Below are positions 1 to 13,259 of a DNA stretch of 64,000 bases, in pieces. The position numbers were made by a program, and so were the translations under genes. Within the stretch, counting starts at the first letter, position 1, and each line of letters begins with the position of its first letter. Below the pieces are notes generated by a model. The model did not search any database. It was not told where the DNA came from and saw only the letters and a list, made by a program, of their open reading frames with translations. Origin of the DNA: Amaranthus tricolor (Eukaryota; Streptophyta; Magnoliopsida; Caryophyllales; Amaranthaceae); the NCBI RefSeq assembly GCF_026212465.1, contig NC_080048.1, positions 29,496,331-29,560,330 of the forward strand, read 5' to 3'.

Positions 1-3000
1 TCTAAGTACTTCTTTCACATAAGAATCAGCTAATTGTTTTGCTTTCCAAGTTACTTTAGCAGGAATAAATCTGGCAGTCTTAGTGAGTCGATCAACAATC
101 ACCCAAATAGAATCATTTCCTCTTCTCGAACGGGGCAATCCAACAACAAAGTCCATACTCACTGATTCCCACTTCCACTTAGGCACGGGAAGTGGTTGCA
201 ACTCCCCCGGAGAGCGCTGGTGGTCAATCTTGACTTGCTGACATACTAGACATCGAGCTATGAAATCCTCGACATCCTTCTTCATGTTCATCAACCAAAA
301 GTATTGTTTTAAATCTGCTAGCATCTTATCCCGTCCTGGGTGGACAGAATACATAGTCGAATGTGCCTCCTTGAGTATTTTCTCTATCAATTCAGGATCT
401 CGAGGCACGCATAACCTTCCCTCTAGATGAATACTCCCATCTTTAGCAATTCTGAAGTCTTTAACTGCACCCTTTTCAATACCAATCTTCAACTCTGACA
501 AGAAGTCATCATACTGTTGTAGCTCACGGATCTCCTCATGTAGGCTCGGTGTTGTACTCATAGAATTGAGAACGCTGTCGTATGATCCCTTCTTAACCAC
601 AATCAATTCTAGCTCCTTCATCTCCACATAAATCTCGTAGGGCACTGAAATTAGTCCATTAATGACCATTCTCGGTTTTCGGCTTAAGGCATCTGCTACA
701 CGGTTTGCCTTTCCGGGATGATACTCCAAAGTGAGGTCATAATCTTTCATCAATTCTAGCCACCTTCTCTGCCTCATGTTAAGCTCCTTCTGTGTAAACA
801 GATAAGTCAAACTCTTGTGATCGGTGTAGATCTTGCAAGTAGTGCCGTAGAGATAATGCCTCCAAATTTTTAAGGCAAATATGACTCCAGCTAATTCTAA
901 ATCGTGCACTGGATAGTTCTTCTCATTTGGCCTCAATTGTCTCGATGCGTAGGCAATCACTTTCCCCTCTTGCATGAGTACACAACCCAAGCCCTCTAAA
1001 GATGCGTCACTGTATACCGTGAACTCTTTCCCATCCTCGGGCAATACAAGCACTGGAGCCGTTGTCAACCTTTTCTTCAATTCTAGGAAAGCGTCTTCGC
1101 ACTTTTGTGACCACACAAACTTGGTATTCTTTCGAACCAAACTGGTGATCGGTAGTGCGATCTTAGAAAACCCATCAACATATCTTCGGTAATAACCTGC
1201 CAAACCCATAAAGCTTCTTACCTCAGTTACACTAGTCGGTGCTGGCCAATCAATGATAGTCCTTATCTTCTCGGGGTCCACTGTTATGCCATCTTTTGAG
1301 ATTACATGACCTAGGAAGACAACTCGATCCAACCAGAATTCACTCTTGCTCAACTTCCCATAAAAGCTTCTTTCCCTCAATCGTGTTAATACCAATCTTA
1401 AGTGCTCCTCATGATCTTTCTCTGTCTTAGAGTACACTAAGATATCATCAATGAAAACCACAACAAATTTATCAAGATAGTCATGGAATGTTCGATTCAT
1501 CAAGTCCATGAATGCTGCAGGGGCATTGGTTAACCCAAACGGCATCACTCTAAACTCATAGTGCCCATATCTGGTGCGAAAAGCAGTTTTAGGAATGTCT
1601 TCCTCCGCTATCCTCAACTGATGGTAACCAGATCTTAAGTCAATTTTAGAGAAAACTCCGGCTCCTTTCAACTGGTCAAATAAATCATCAATTCTAGGAA
1701 GTGGGTACTTGTTCTTGATGGTGATTTTGTTCAGCTCCCGGTAGTCAATGCATAGCCTCAAAGACCCATCTTTCTTCTTCACAAACAACACTGGAGCTCC
1801 CCATGGTGATACACTTGGTCTGATAAACCCTTTATCTTGTAACTCCTCGAGTTGGGTTTTTAGTTCAGCCAACTCAAGTGGTGCCATTCTATATGGTGCC
1901 TTTGAAATCGGGCTTGACCCTGGAACTAGGTCAATGTGAAAATCAATCTCTCTCTTTGGAGGTAACCCAGGTAGATCATCAGGGAATACATCAGAAAATT
2001 CTCGCAATATCAAGATCTGGCTTAAGTCGACCTCCTTGTATGTTGACTCGCTCATGTGGTAGACTTGGGCTTCCCCACCTCTCTTTGGAAAGGTTGTAAG
2101 TCTCTCAATCATCTCTGGCTCGATATTAGGTATGGTCCCATCACTAAAAGCTACTTGATCCCCTGGATTGTTCCCAACCTTTACAATCCTCTCATAGCAC
2201 TCAATCATTGCCCTGTGTTTACCTAGCCAGTCCATTCCTAGAATGATATCAAACCCTCCTAAGTCAAATACAATCAGGTCTACATGGAACACCTTACCCT
2301 GGATTACTAATGGGCAATCAATCAACTTTGTATTACATGATACCGTTGATCCATCGGGTAAGTCAACTCTATGCATTATAACAGAACAGTCCAAGGATCT
2401 CACAAATGACTTAGAAACATAAGAATTGTCGGCCCCAGAATCAAATAAGACACGGGCGGACTTACCAAGCAATAACAGTAATCCGGAAATGACTTTACCT
2501 TCTGTCTTAGGACTCAAAGTGCTAGGTTCCTCTGCTGTAGTAATGGCAAAGAATTTTCCTCCTCCCAGGCGCTGGTTTCCTTGGCCTCCAGAAGATGAGG
2601 CTTTATTGCCTCCTTTATATTCAAGGCGAAGTTGAGAGTTATTGTTACGCTGGTTCCCTTGATTTCCTGAGTATCGTGCTCCACCATTCCCGGGGTTTCC
2701 CCGGTTCTTGCCCCAACAATCTCGAGCCAAATGACCTGGTTTTCCACAATTCAGACACACAGCCTTACCTTCACAGTTGACTCCCTTAGAGTGCCATTTC
2801 TTGCATCTATCACACAGTTGACTTTTTAGCGGGTTGGAGTTTTGTGGGTTTCTACTACTGTTGAAGCGGTTTTGGTTTTGATAGTTTCTGAGGTTTTGGT
2901 TTTGATTCCCCTTGAAGTTTCCCTCAGCTCTGGGCTTCTTGCTCTGACCTCCCTGGTCTCCTCCAGATCTCTTTTTCCTCACATCTTCCTCTCTCTTGCA

Positions 3001-3648
3001 GACCATTTCTTTCTCCACAGCATGTTCATACATAGCTTGAAAAGACTCATATTGACCCATCAACTTTTGGTAGCTAAAGTTGAGACCATTGTAGAAGCGA
3101 TCCATCTTTTTCTTTTCATCAAGCACATAATCTGGGGCAAATCGAGCCAACTCCAAGAACTTGTTAGCATATTCGGTAACGCTAAGAGAATGCTGCCTCA
3201 GGTAAAGAAATTCTGATTCTTTTTGTCTCTGTAGAGCTGCTGGGTAAAACCTCTCCCTTAGTTTCTTCAAGAAATCTTCCCATCTCCAACTGGTGGGTTG
3301 TGTTGCTCCACCAGCAGATGTGGAGGCAGCTAAGACACCTTTTAGGGCTCTCCACCAAAGCTCTGCAGGTCCCACTAGATAGAATGCTGCAAGTTTAACC
3401 TTAAGATTTTCTGGACAATTTACCACCTCAAGAATTTTCTCGGTTTCATCGATCCAATCTTCAAGGACAACTGGATCTGTAGCACCATTGTAGGTCTTAG
3501 GCCTGTGGGTAGCAAGCCTTTTGTAAAACTTAGTCTCGTCATCCACACTGGCATGTTGGTTGGCTATGAACTGGACTAATTGAGCATTGGTCTCTTGGAT
3601 GACTCTGAGTTGCTCGGTTAGGAGATTCAATTGTGCTTGGGGATCCAT
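1..3648 (-). CDS. Ty3-type retrotransposon gag-pol polyprotein, partial (runs off left edge)
   Basis: Polyprotein of a Ty3 LTR retrotransposon. I start it at the ATG whose complement lies at 3646-3648; 1216 codons are visible and I saw no in-frame stop. In order: a gag capsid region ([18 protein letters not shown]); a CCHC zinc knuckle ([14 protein letters not shown]) near residue 300; an aspartic protease with DSGA near residue 400; reverse transcriptase with [19 protein letters not shown] near 620 and FIDDILVYS near 735; RNase H with [20 protein letters not shown] residues near 980; the integrase zinc-binding region; and the start of the integrase core (SMDFV with the first catalytic Asp). 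The rest of the integrase and any chromodomain lie outside the window. Gag style and the long LTR resemble the Tekay/Del chromovirus lineage, which is an inference. The open frame suggests a young insertion. Confidence 0.92.
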   Translation of the reverse strand, partial: MDPQAQLNLLTEQLRVIQETNAQLVQFIANQHASVDDETKFYKRLATHRPKTYNGATDPVVLEDWIDETEKILEVVNCPENLKVKLAAFYLVGPAELWWRALKGVLAASTSAGGATQPTSWRWEDFLKKLRERFYPAALQRQKESEFLYLRQHSLSVTEYANKFLELARFAPDYVLDEKKKMDRFYNGLNFSYQKLMGQYESFQAMYEHAVEKEMVCKREEDVRKKRSGGDQGGQSKKPRAEGNFKGNQNQNLRNYQNQNRFNSSRNPQNSNPLKSQLCDRCKKWHSKGVNCEGKAVCLNCGKPGHLARDCWGKNRGNPGNGGARYSGNQGNQRNNNSQLRLEYKGGNKASSSGGQGNQRLGGGKFFAITTAEEPSTLSPKTEGKVISGLLLLLGKSARVLFDSGADNSYVSKSFVRSLDCSVIMHRVDLPDGSTVSCNTKLIDCPLVIQGKVFHVDLIVFDLGGFDIILGMDWLGKHRAMIECYERIVKVGNNPGDQVAFSDGTIPNIEPEMIERLTTFPKRGGEAQVYHMSESTYKEVDLSQILILREFSDVFPDDLPGLPPKREIDFHIDLVPGSSPISKAPYRMAPLELAELKTQLEELQDKGFIRPSVSPWGAPVLFVKKKDGSLRLCIDYRELNKITIKNKYPLPRIDDLFDQLKGAGVFSKIDLRSGYHQLRIAEEDIPKTAFRTRYGHYEFRVMPFGLTNAPAAFMDLMNRTFHDYLDKFVVVFIDDILVYSKTEKDHEEHLRLVLTRLRERSFYGKLSKSEFWLDRVVFLGHVISKDGITVDPEKIRTIIDWPAPTSVTEVRSFMGLAGYYRRYVDGFSKIALPITSLVRKNTKFVWSQKCEDAFLELKKRLTTAPVLVLPEDGKEFTVYSDASLEGLGCVLMQEGKVIAYASRQLRPNEKNYPVHDLELAGVIFALKIWRHYLYGTTCKIYTDHKSLTYLFTQKELNMRQRRWLELMKDYDLTLEYHPGKANRVADALSRKPRMVINGLISVPYEIYVEMKELELIVVKKGSYDSVLNSMSTTPSLHEEIRELQQYDDFLSELKIGIEKGAVKDFRIAKDGSIHLEGRLCVPRDPELIEKILKEAHSTMYSVHPGRDKMLADLKQYFWLMNMKKDVEDFIARCLVCQQVKIDHQRSPGELQPLPVPKWKWESVSMDFVVGLPRSRRGNDSIWVIVDRLTKTARFIPAKVTWKAKQLADSYVKEVLR

Positions 3649-4110
3649 TCTTTCCCCAATTTCCTCTAGGTTCCTGCCAAGAGGTAATAACTAATTAATA
3701 ATTATGCCTTTAAGACAAATAGATATGCACTTGCATAACACACTTTCTTAACTTTATTGATTTAATGGCTTAATAACTTCATCAATTTCCATCCCATTGG
3801 ATCACTTGTTTAGCAATTTCAACACTTTTAATGATCATTCCTCAACTTAATTTACCATCATGCATAGACAACTTAGCCACATAATTGGATCATCACTTGC
3901 TTACAAGAAACTTTTAAGACTTCTAGTTTACTAATGGTACTTAGTTAGTATCCTGATTTAATTTAGACTTACTACTTAAATCCTTTCTTTACCAATAATC
4001 CCTAAATTTTAAGCTCATTTCTTAATTACTTCCATTAGTTAGCTTCAACTTCTTTAAGTTAAACTCGTTCTCTAATTTTCCTGATATTTTAGACAAGCTT
4101 CCAAAGCCTT

Positions 4111-4123
4111 GGCTCTGATACCA
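4111..4123 (-). other. Primer-binding site of the Ty3 element (initiator tRNA-Met type)
   Basis: Read on the minus strand this is TGGTATCAGAGCC, the usual plant LTR-retrotransposon primer site complementary to the 3' end of initiator tRNA-Met. It sits two bases from the LTR end at 4126 and about 460 bases upstream of the gag start at 3648. This fixes the orientation and one LTR boundary. Confidence 0.88.
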
Positions 4124-4125
4124 AC

Positions 4126-6833
4126 TGTAACCGCCTCGAATTATGAAGGCAAACACTAATTGGAATTTAGTATTAATCAAGCGGAAGCTTACTTTTGCCA
4201 ACACAATTAAGGGGTTACTTAAAGGTTAAACTAATATTCAAGTATAATTCTTGAACCAAACCAAAGCAATATAACGGAAGTCTTAACTGTCCAAAATATA
4301 GGAAAATTACAACCAAATCGAAATAAGTCCAAAATTCAAATTACATCCTTAAAATAGTCTAAATCTAAACTAATAATCTCTCAAATAAAATAAAGAGATC
4401 TAAACAAAAGGGGAGTCATACTCCAACTCGGGTTCAACTTCCGCTCGCATATCCATTCTCCGTCGAGGTGCCATAGGGGTTTACTCTAAAAACAAAACCA
4501 TTGGAAAAACATACAAAGCATAGTATCAGCAAAAAGGCTGAGTATAAACACACTGGTGTCCGTCAAACAAGTTATTAAAATCTTTCTTTTTTTTTTTATT
4601 TGAGTAAATTCATTTTGAAATATGCTTTTTCATTTGATAAATCATATTATGATTCAAATGAAGTTCAATGGCTCTATAGTAATTTAAAATTCTCATTTTT
4701 CATTATAAATCATAAGATCTCAATGGATCCAAATCAATTTCAAACTCATATCATAAGTTTACATGGGTACTCTGTGAGTCATCCTGTGACTCGTTTGGTA
4801 GTCGGTCTACCGTCCGCGACATGTCCGGCAAGTGTAACACAATGGTATTGTGAACAATACGCGCTCAGCATTGGTGAGCCGTTTAATCATGCACACAACA
4901 TTTGCTGTGGCATATGTACCCGCCATTTAGGCTAAAACATTTTTTTTTGTACATAATATATATCTTGTAATTTTAATAGCATTTGAAAGTCAAAAATATT
5001 AACTTTCTCCATATGATAAACATCTTTTATTTGCACATAGCAAAACATACTTTATTTGCAACTTAGCAAAATCAAATCATAATATTTCCCACATGGGTAA
5101 AACATGCTTAGCATAATCATATCATTAAACATAACCTTTGTATTATATTGGGGCATCACTAGCATGTATGGAAATTCATAGTAACAAAAAGTGATTAAAG
5201 ATCAATACGATTTTTTTTAAGGAAACCACTAAAATGTTTTGTTCCAATCCTTCTTAAAGTAAATATAACTTAAAAGGGTTTTGAAATTCATTCAAAACAA
5301 CTAGAATATGATTCATAAGTCTATAAAATCATTAATACAGAAGATTTCATAAAACACTATTTTCTTAAATACGAGATAGTTTTGCCGGTAATAAAATCGA
5401 TAATTGATTTACAAAGTACATATTAATTCTCCAACAAGGCCCAAATTAATCAAGTCATTATAATACCTTATTTAAAATGAATTTAAGTTTGTCCCATCAA
5501 GTTATAATGGGTTATGCGTATTTATAACGATCTTACAATTATTTTCGACAATTTGGGTATTTACTGTTATTTAAATGGTCTCTTAAATCCATAAAATTTA
5601 TAAACCGTCTCATTTAAAATTAATTTATACTATGAGGCAGTAGGTTATTAATATAATTATAATTTTTTTTATATAGGTTTATTTTTACCCAAATTTAATT
5701 AACAATATTACACTTTCTAATAAATAAACATTTTCTATTATTTTGATAAATTAGTAAATAATTAATAATTTATTTTATAAAATTATACCAATGTTCCAGA
5801 AGTCATATAATATGTTTATTAGGCCATTTGAACTTATAAAACTCATGTATGATGTTTTATTATTTTGTATAGACATTTTATCGATAAATAGTATAAAATA
5901 GGTTTAAAATTATTTGAGTCCGAATAAAATATTATAAAAACTTATATGATATTCCAGAAGCTATTTTAAGGGGTATAAAATTTTAAATAACCATTAAAAA
6001 TCATGTGGAATATTTTTAATAATTAATATCGTTATTTTACCGATAAATCGAATAAAATTTATTTAAGTCCATATATGGTCACGAAAATCCATATAAATTT
6101 TTGAACATGTATTTACTGCTTATATAAGTGCCTCATAAAATTTTCATGTCCAAAAGACGTCATTTAGTATTTATTTTGTATTTTACCGTTTTCAAACTTA
6201 CCGATTATTAATAACCGAGTAAAAATTATTAAGGTCCTTAAATGTCAACGAAACCTTCCCAAACTCTTACCAATTTTACCTACTGTCCATATGAGTATGT
6301 GATAAAAATTTCAAGTCCATATGTCATTGTTTGGTAATTATTTTATATTTTACCATTTTACAATTTACCGTTAAACAATTTAACGATTATTCAAAAATTT
6401 AAAAAAAAAATTCCAAACTAAATATATTCTGGCCAAATCTTGTTGGAGACATTATAATATATTTTTATTAATTATTTTTGATGATGAAGAGTTCATCTAA
6501 TACCATGTTTTATAATAAGAGTATTTAACACCTTAAAATCCATTAAAATATCAATTTAACGAATAATCTCAAAAAAAAATATCCAAGAAATTTTCTTAAC
6601 ATATAGCTACTGAAAATTTCTTTTAAAATGAATTTCAAATATTTTCAAATTCATATAATCATTTCCATCACAATAACTTTCACAAAGTAGTGTTAAACAT
6701 GCCTTTAAACATACAATAATTTATAAAATCAACATGCATAATGCCCACAATAATAATACATGTAATAAATTATTTCATACTCAAATTTATCATTTTGACA
6801 TCATCTTTCAAGATTTAAGAACTTCTCTTTGGG

Positions 6834-6871
<38 letters not shown>

Positions 6872-8289
6872 TTTATACACAAACTTTCCCAACTTGTTCT
6901 TAAATCCTTTAAAAATCACCCCATGTGACATACCTCGACTCCAAGCCTATATAATTATTCCGTAAGCTCCTACGCGTTCTTAGAAGCGGTTCTAACTTCG
7001 GGTCCTTGCCCTTCAAGTCTCAACTCCAACTCTTCAACTAAACATATTGCATTCATCCAAAAATCAATAATAAATTTGGATTTCTAACATGCACTTAACT
7101 TTTCCTAGTTAGAGTTGTTAGACTAATACTTGTGATGATTTTAACATATTTGGAGTATACTTATTATGTTGAGCAACATACTTAGTTAAGTCCCATAATT
7201 TACTTGAATCCTTTAAGTAACAAAATTTATATGTTTGTGGAAAAACATCTTCTTACTTTCTATTGTGGCCGATTTTTATAGATTTACAAGTGATGATTTT
7301 CTTAGTTTAGAGATAAAATACTCATTTTATAATGATCTTAGTTTATAGAAAGATTCATGTAAAAAAAAAATGAAAAAAATGTTTTACATGAACAAGTTTT
7401 AACAAAACTAGTGGAATAAAGAAATGAGTATAACTTACTCTATACTTGGTGGATTTCTTCAAGTTTGGTGTCTATGGAAAGCTCTTAAGATGAAGATTAT
7501 TTTTATGGGAGATTTGAGTTTATAAACATAAATTTTCAGAAGTTTTAGATGGGTTTTTGAAGAAGATTTGATGAGAAAAGAAGGTGTTTTAGTTATTGAA
7601 AGTTTAGAGGATTCTAGTGTTTGTTCATGGATGAACTTGGGAGCAATGTGTTGGGATTTATGGCTGAATAACAATTCAGAAAATTGAGTGCTTTTGCTTC
7701 AAATATTTGCCTCTTGCATGCTTGTAATGATGCACAAGCTTTGGGTAGAACAAAAGGGGTTTTGGGTAGTGTGATTGGCTTGAGTGTGTAAGTGAACAAG
7801 GAGCTACTAAGGGGATTTGGGACAGCTATATTAGCTGCTGTTTGGGGCTGATTTGGAGTGTTTTTTGTCCTCAATTTGGTCTATTATGGTATAAGAAAGG
7901 TTTATCTAAGATAGTTTAAAGTTTGGGTAAAAATTGTTGTACATGTAACAAGTTATGTAACTTGTACTTCATGTTTAAAAATCACTTGTATATGTGAGAA
8001 ATATTTAATTTACTCCCATCATGGTTATATAATATGCTTGGGTAATAATTAAATTTTTTTTGAACTGTTATGGGTAGTTGCTCAACTTTAAGTTTTACCT
8101 CCAAAGTTTACGTTACTTGTTACGATTCATAATCATGTTACGAATTAACAAGTTTCTTATCATCGTAGAGATTTTTCAAATTACTACCATCACTAATTAA
8201 ATTATAATTAGTAACGAACAAATATATAAGAAAAAAAAATTAGGCGCTAAAAACGACTAATGAAATCTTCTAACAATACGACTGTTTCA
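4126..8289 (-). repeat. 5' LTR of the Ty3 element
   Basis: The LTR edge next to the primer site is secure: the plus strand starts TGTAACCGCC at 4126. The outer edge is inferred at 8289, where the plus strand reads ACTGTTTCA. That gives inverted termini TGTAAC/TGAAAC and a length near 4.2 kb, plausible for Tekay-like elements. The partner LTR is outside the window, so neither the edge nor a 5-bp target duplication can be confirmed. The LTR is AT-rich except for a GC-richer stretch at about 4765-4930 with short self-complementary runs, probably in the transcribed R/U5 part. Short open frames in this interval show no coding signal. Confidence 0.6.
6836..6865. repeat. T30 homopolymer inside the LTR
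   Basis: Uninterrupted run of 30 T residues. It is a mononucleotide tract within the LTR and a likely spot for sequencing or assembly length error. Confidence 0.95.
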
Positions 8290-8800
8290 GGTTTCTCTAA
8301 ATGTTTTCGCGCATCCTGAGTCTGGGACTTAGACTCACCTTGTTCATCCTCCTATTTGCTTCTACTTTGACTTTTGTAAAGTTTTAATCTTTCTCTCCTC
8401 CTTTTGTTCCTTTTGCTGGAATGAAAGATTTTTGTTTCTTCATCATTAGACTTTTAGGGAGTAGAGACATCTTTACTTGGCTCTATCCTTTCCTTAAGTT
8501 TCTTGATCTGGTTTGCCATGTCGGCTAATACCTACTGCTGGGGGAAGCGTTTTTGGCACTTATAATTGCGCGAATTTGTTAAGTGAAGGCATTAGTGAGG
8601 TTTTGTGTCAATATGTCCAGATCTTAGCGGGTCATGGCTTGATTGTTTATCTAAATCACTGAAGTATCTGTGCCTATACTGTGTACGGTATCGGTTTGTG
8701 TTGGCTTTTCTTGGAAACCATGGCTTTTTGTTCTAGTTAAATATTATAACACCTTTCCCACAGACAGCGCCAAACGGATTCCGTAATGAAGCACGAAAAT
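8290..8800 (-). mobile_element. Remnant of an older LTR retroelement (LTR junction and gag start)
   Basis: On the minus strand, about 8787-8755 reads TTTGGCGCTGTCTGTGGGAA, resembling the LTR/internal junction of Tat-type Ty3 elements. It is followed by a broken gag-like start (MANQIKKLKERIE) near 8520-8480. The remnant is cut at 8289/8290, where the large LTR begins, so it appears to be the insertion target. Sequence to the right (8790-9150) may be its LTR. Family placement rests on memory of similar plant elements and is weak. Confidence 0.35.
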
Positions 8801-9380
8801 GCAAGATACACTTGAAATACCTGAATGTGAAGCGTCAGTGGAGTCAACTGTTGATAAGCTAGAAGTGTGTTATGACTCTTTTGCAAAAGTGGCTTAAAGG
8901 CCTGCAACACAACACGCTAGTTTTGCCCGGGGGTGATCTCCCGGAAATCCCCTTTGATACTCAAGTCAATTTGGGAGAAAATCAATGGAAGTATGATAAT
9001 TGATCGAATGTAAGACTAATAAATATCAAGATGTTAAAGGATTATATTTGGTATATTAATTAGTAGTATGCTGTCTATAAATTTTGGCAGTGTAACGGTA
9101 GGCAATATGTAAGTTTAGGGTGAAAATGAATTTTGTACTAAGTATATATAGTGATTGATCAAGGACAAGAAGGTAATTCAACCAAAGGAACATGGACATT
9201 ATGGGTGGCAGTGGTAAATAGTGGGTTTGACAAGCAGTTAGGGTTTGTGGAAGAAGTTACTTGATGGGCTGCACCTTGACTGTAAGTCAAAGTCAATGGG
9301 AAATGAAAGTCAACAGGGTATTTAAGTAATTTCATAATATTTAAATAAATAAAAAAATAATTAAATGTTATCATAACAAC

Positions 9381-9762
9381 CATGAATAATTCCAACTTTA
9401 GGAGGTATTTGCCTATAGTAAACTTGGGTAACCCGATGGTAATTCACCAAAAAATTTAAACTTAAACTAAATGTAAAATTAGAGAAAATCTCAAAAGTTT
9501 ACATAGAAAAATCTCGAAAAATTAAATAAAAAATTCTAAATAAAAAAATTAGAATTTTTTTCAACATTTTTTAAATATGTTTTTCGACTTTTTATTTTAA
9601 CTTATCTTTTTCTACAAAAAAATAAAACTTGTTATAACAGTCATCGGGTTACTGGGTTTACTCTAGGAAAATACTCTTTAAGATTGGAATTATTCATAGT
9701 TAATCAATTGATAAGATTATTGTTGGAAAATAGTAAAAAGATTGAATTATTCTATATAATTT
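9381..9762. mobile_element. Palindromic foldback MITE, copy 1
   Basis: The left half (CATGAATAATTCCAACTTTA, then GTAAACTTGGGTAACCCGATG-type sequence) is the inverted counterpart of the right half (CATCGGGTTACTGGG, then AAGATTGGAATTATTCATAG). The middle is AT-rich. The same arrangement recurs at 27276-27711, and single arms occur at about 31985-32045, 32199-32330 and 40095-40160. The outer left arm is shortened compared with the 27-kb copy. No coding capacity. The superfamily is not clear, as I could not find a convincing target duplication. Confidence 0.75.
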
Positions 9763-10270
9763 CTTTAAAAAAATATATATCTGAGACACTTATATAAGTT
9801 AATTAGCTTGATAATACGTTAAGCTATAATTTACGTTGACTTTTTCATGTATGCACTTCCACTGTCCATCTCAGATTGCTTTTAAATTTTTTTTTTTTAA
9901 TTTAGTAAAAGGGGAATTGAATTGGATTAAAATTAATAATCATTATAAAATTAAAAGACAAGTGAATGGTAGATCAAATGAGTGCTTAAGATGAAAAGAA
10001 AAAATAAGTTTGTAAATAAGTTAAAAAGAACAAAAGAGTGAGATTTTTGCAAAAAAAATGTTGTAAAATAAGTGGAATAAATTAAAATGAAAATTGTTGC
10101 AAATTTAGAGGTACAGAGTTGATATATACTCCTTCCGTTTCACCATCTTTGTCCCATTTCGTAATGGCACGTTTGCCAAGACAAATATTGAAACATTAAT
10201 ATCTTAATTGTATGTGCATAACTAAAAACTACAAAAAGTTGTTGTTAGTAATTATTGCGTTGAGACAATT
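9763..10270. other. AT-rich intergenic sequence
   Basis: No gene seen. At about 10128-10180 a CTCCTTCCGTTTC-type start resembles the end of Stowaway-like MITEs, but no matching inverted end was found. Confidence 0.5.
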
Positions 10271-10274
10271 TAAA

Positions 10275-10450
10275 CAATATCTTATATGGCTAGTGGCTGG
10301 CGAGTAAATGCAAGAAGAACTTCTTCAGAGGATCAAATTTGAGCAGAGAGACTCTTTAGCCGCATCTTTTTTTATGGGGTATAGGTTGCCGTCTTCTTTC
10401 CCTCCCATGACTCTGCTTATAGTCCTTATGAGCGGAAAACACAGGATATC
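10275..10450 (+). mobile_element. 3' UTR fragment of an RTE-type LINE
   Basis: Contains the GAGAGACTCTTTAGCCGC, GGTTGCCGTC, TTTCCCTCCC and TATGAGCGG blocks that also occur, in the same order, at 50160-50290, 51845-51960 (minus) and 61369-61493. Those other copies either adjoin a conserved LINE C-terminal coding segment or end in an ATG-repeat tail, so this piece is a diverged, 5'-truncated copy of the same family. Confidence 0.65.
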
Positions 10451-13255
10451 AGTTGGAGGTTTCTTGAATGTATGCATCCTCTTTACTCCCTCCTTGAGGA
10501 GAACATGTATGGTTTGTCTGCATCTTTCAGGAAAAAAACCCCACCCGAATTCTGCTTTATGCGGAGTATTAAGAGTGTTTTTTACCTTTATCTTTAAAAA
10601 TTAAATAGAAATACAAATTAAAAGTGAACTATTAATAGCGTAAAAGAACCAAATTACACGATGCTGCTTAAACGGAGCTAAGTATATAACATGGACTTAA
10701 TATTTGCATTTGCAAAATGATTGATCCACTTAATAAGTAAATAGTTCTGAACACAGTATACGTGTAAATTATTCAATTATGGAGCATATTACATTATGAT
10801 ATCGATCTAAATGATATCATGACCGAATATATTATTTTATTATCATGACCTAAAAACCATTTTAAGAACTTGGAAAGTTCAGAATCACAGAGAAACATGA
10901 GTACAACAATTTTTCATGGGATTGGAAACATTGTATAGTTATTAATCATCAATAACATAAGTTCAAATTTAGAAAAAAGAAATAAGTGATAAAATTTATA
11001 ATATGGGTTTGAGCAATCTAAATAAGAAAAAGAAATGGTATATATACAAACTTGTAAGATTGTTCATTACTAAAACTAATTGGTAACATTTCTTTCTTTG
11101 GAGTTGAGATAACTTGCAGCTAACAAATGAGCATTTCGATAATTTGTAAGAATGAAAATAGTGATACGCAGTGCCGTCCCTGGCATTTTATATGCAATAG
11201 GCAAATTGAAAGTAATGTTAACTCTTTATAAAGGTTTGATTCTGAACTTTAACAGGTGTTTGAAAAAATAACTTAGATGGACCCTATATGTAATAACTAT
11301 CATTATAAATGTAGATTTATCTTATAGTGGGTGTTCAACGGACCGGACACTCATTTTGAGCATCTATCCGGCCCGTTTTTATAAGGGTTTTGTATGGGTG
11401 AAATTGAAAATGGGTCGAGATGAAAATGAGCTTCAGTACAATTAAAATGAAGTGAGATATAAAAGGGTCTTATAAAGATAGGAAATGAGCCTTTATAAAT
11501 AGGAAAAAAAAGCTCTACTACAATTATTATAAATAACAATGCTATAGGGATAATCAATATTTCTACGTTTTAATTATTATAAACAATAGTATAAATATTG
11601 TAATTTGATCAATAAAGATAATATTAATAATTACTGTTTATAAAAATGGACCGGACTAAATTAATAAAAAAATCTAATCATTGGAAAATTTATATATTTA
11701 CTTTATTAACCAGAATTTGGGTGCCTAGAGTCTGTAAACAGTCTACTGAAGAAACGAAAATAAAGAGGATACGTACACTTCGTGTTACATACTTTTAACT
11801 TTAATAAAGAACCTTGTATGTCGGTCGTATATGTGAATTTTGGACTCGTAGAGGATATTGTAGTATAATTTCTATGCTTAAATTATCCTTTATACTTTAT
11901 TCCTTCGCATATACCATTAATTAATGGCAAAAACTTGGTCGAGACGTTCAATTCGCGCGGATAGTCTTGTCTCACCAAGTTTTTCCTCGTTTTTTTTTCT
12001 ATTTTTCTTGACATTTAACAATTTTGATCTTAAAGATATTAGTTTTAACGTAAAGTAAATCTTAAACAGATAAATTAAAATAAAAAATTTCAATTTTAAC
12101 TTATAAGTGATTAAAATTGATCAATTTCTACTTAAATATGATTCTGTTTTCACAATTTTAGAACGAAGTTGATAAAATGGTATTATTTTATTATTCTATG
12201 GATGAATTTCAAACAACAAATGAAGGGTCAATAACACTATCAATAATAGTGTTAAAACATTGCACAATACAAGTACTTTTATTGAATGTAAAATGATAGT
12301 TCTAATGGAACATAAGAGTACTCGTACTCTTTATCGATCAATAGTAGTGATATTACTCTTTAATCAACAGTTTCTGTTCATATTGGATTCGGAAATAAAG
12401 TTGTAGGTGTAGTGTTTGCTTACCCTTGATATAAAGGCGGTGGAAGTGTTGACTCGAATTAGGTTTTGCCAAATGATTCGATGAACGCTCTTATAAATGA
12501 TTAAGAGTTCAAAGCTACTTTGTTATAAAAATTTCTATTTTCATCTAAAAATAATTAATTCAGACTTTAAAATGATCAACTGAAAAATTAATTTTGACTT
12601 TAACGACATCAATTATGACCTTAATACATCAAGTACTGAGCGCATTTTGAGAAAAATTATTTTTTAATTAATTGGATTATCCGTCTCATACTGAGGCGGT
12701 CTCGCGCAAGACCAGCTATTAATTAATACATGCTTCTAGCCTAGACTTGTTAATTTTTATTCAATCATTGATTTGTAAATTGAGACTATTTTTGTTAAAC
12801 GACTGAGACTAAATTAATGGGCATTAATGCAAAAATTTTGGAGTATAACGTTAAAATAACCAAATCCAAAAATACTAAAAAGAAAAAACAATTGGCTTAT
12901 ATTTTATTGTAGCTTGAACCTAATCATTTTCACTCTTTTTGAAATTTTATTAATTTTAAAATTTTGTAATTTGAGTTAATAGTTATTTGTTGAGGTTTAA
13001 AAAATTCTATATTAATCCCTTTTATTGATAAAAATAATAAATAAATTATTATATGTATTTTGAAAAAAAATTAAAAATAAGAAATTTTTAAGATATCCTT
13101 AACGTGCTAGGTCAACCTGATTCGGCTCTAACTTGAGCAAAAATATAAAATTTTTGTTAATAAAGTCATATTAATTACCTCTCTGCTATGCATGACGTAC
13201 AAAAATTTTAATACTCACAGTTGGTAACTTCACATTGCTTGGCCATAATTAGGCC
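10451..13255. other. AT-rich intergenic DNA without recognisable genes
   Basis: No coding region or RNA gene supported. Near 11325 a TAGTGGGTGTTCAACGGACC stretch resembles the hAT-type ends seen elsewhere in the window (TAG-GG-TGTTCA followed by CCGG-rich sequence), with a second ACCGGAC motif near 11650, so a decayed non-autonomous hAT may be present. A GGCGGTCTCGCGCAAGACC stretch near 12695 resembles the GAGACCGTCT ends of the MITE at 48851. Confidence 0.4.
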
Positions 13256-13259
13256 TATT

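Noticed and set aside
4600..4935. 111-codon open frame in the Ty3 LTR
   Set aside because: Inside the LTR and antisense to the element; no recognisable domain.
7459..7874. Two minus-strand open frames of 71 and 86 codons
   Set aside because: Within the LTR; no domain or family resemblance.
10308..10604. 98-codon open frame
   Set aside because: Its first half is LINE 3' UTR sequence and the rest has no domain.
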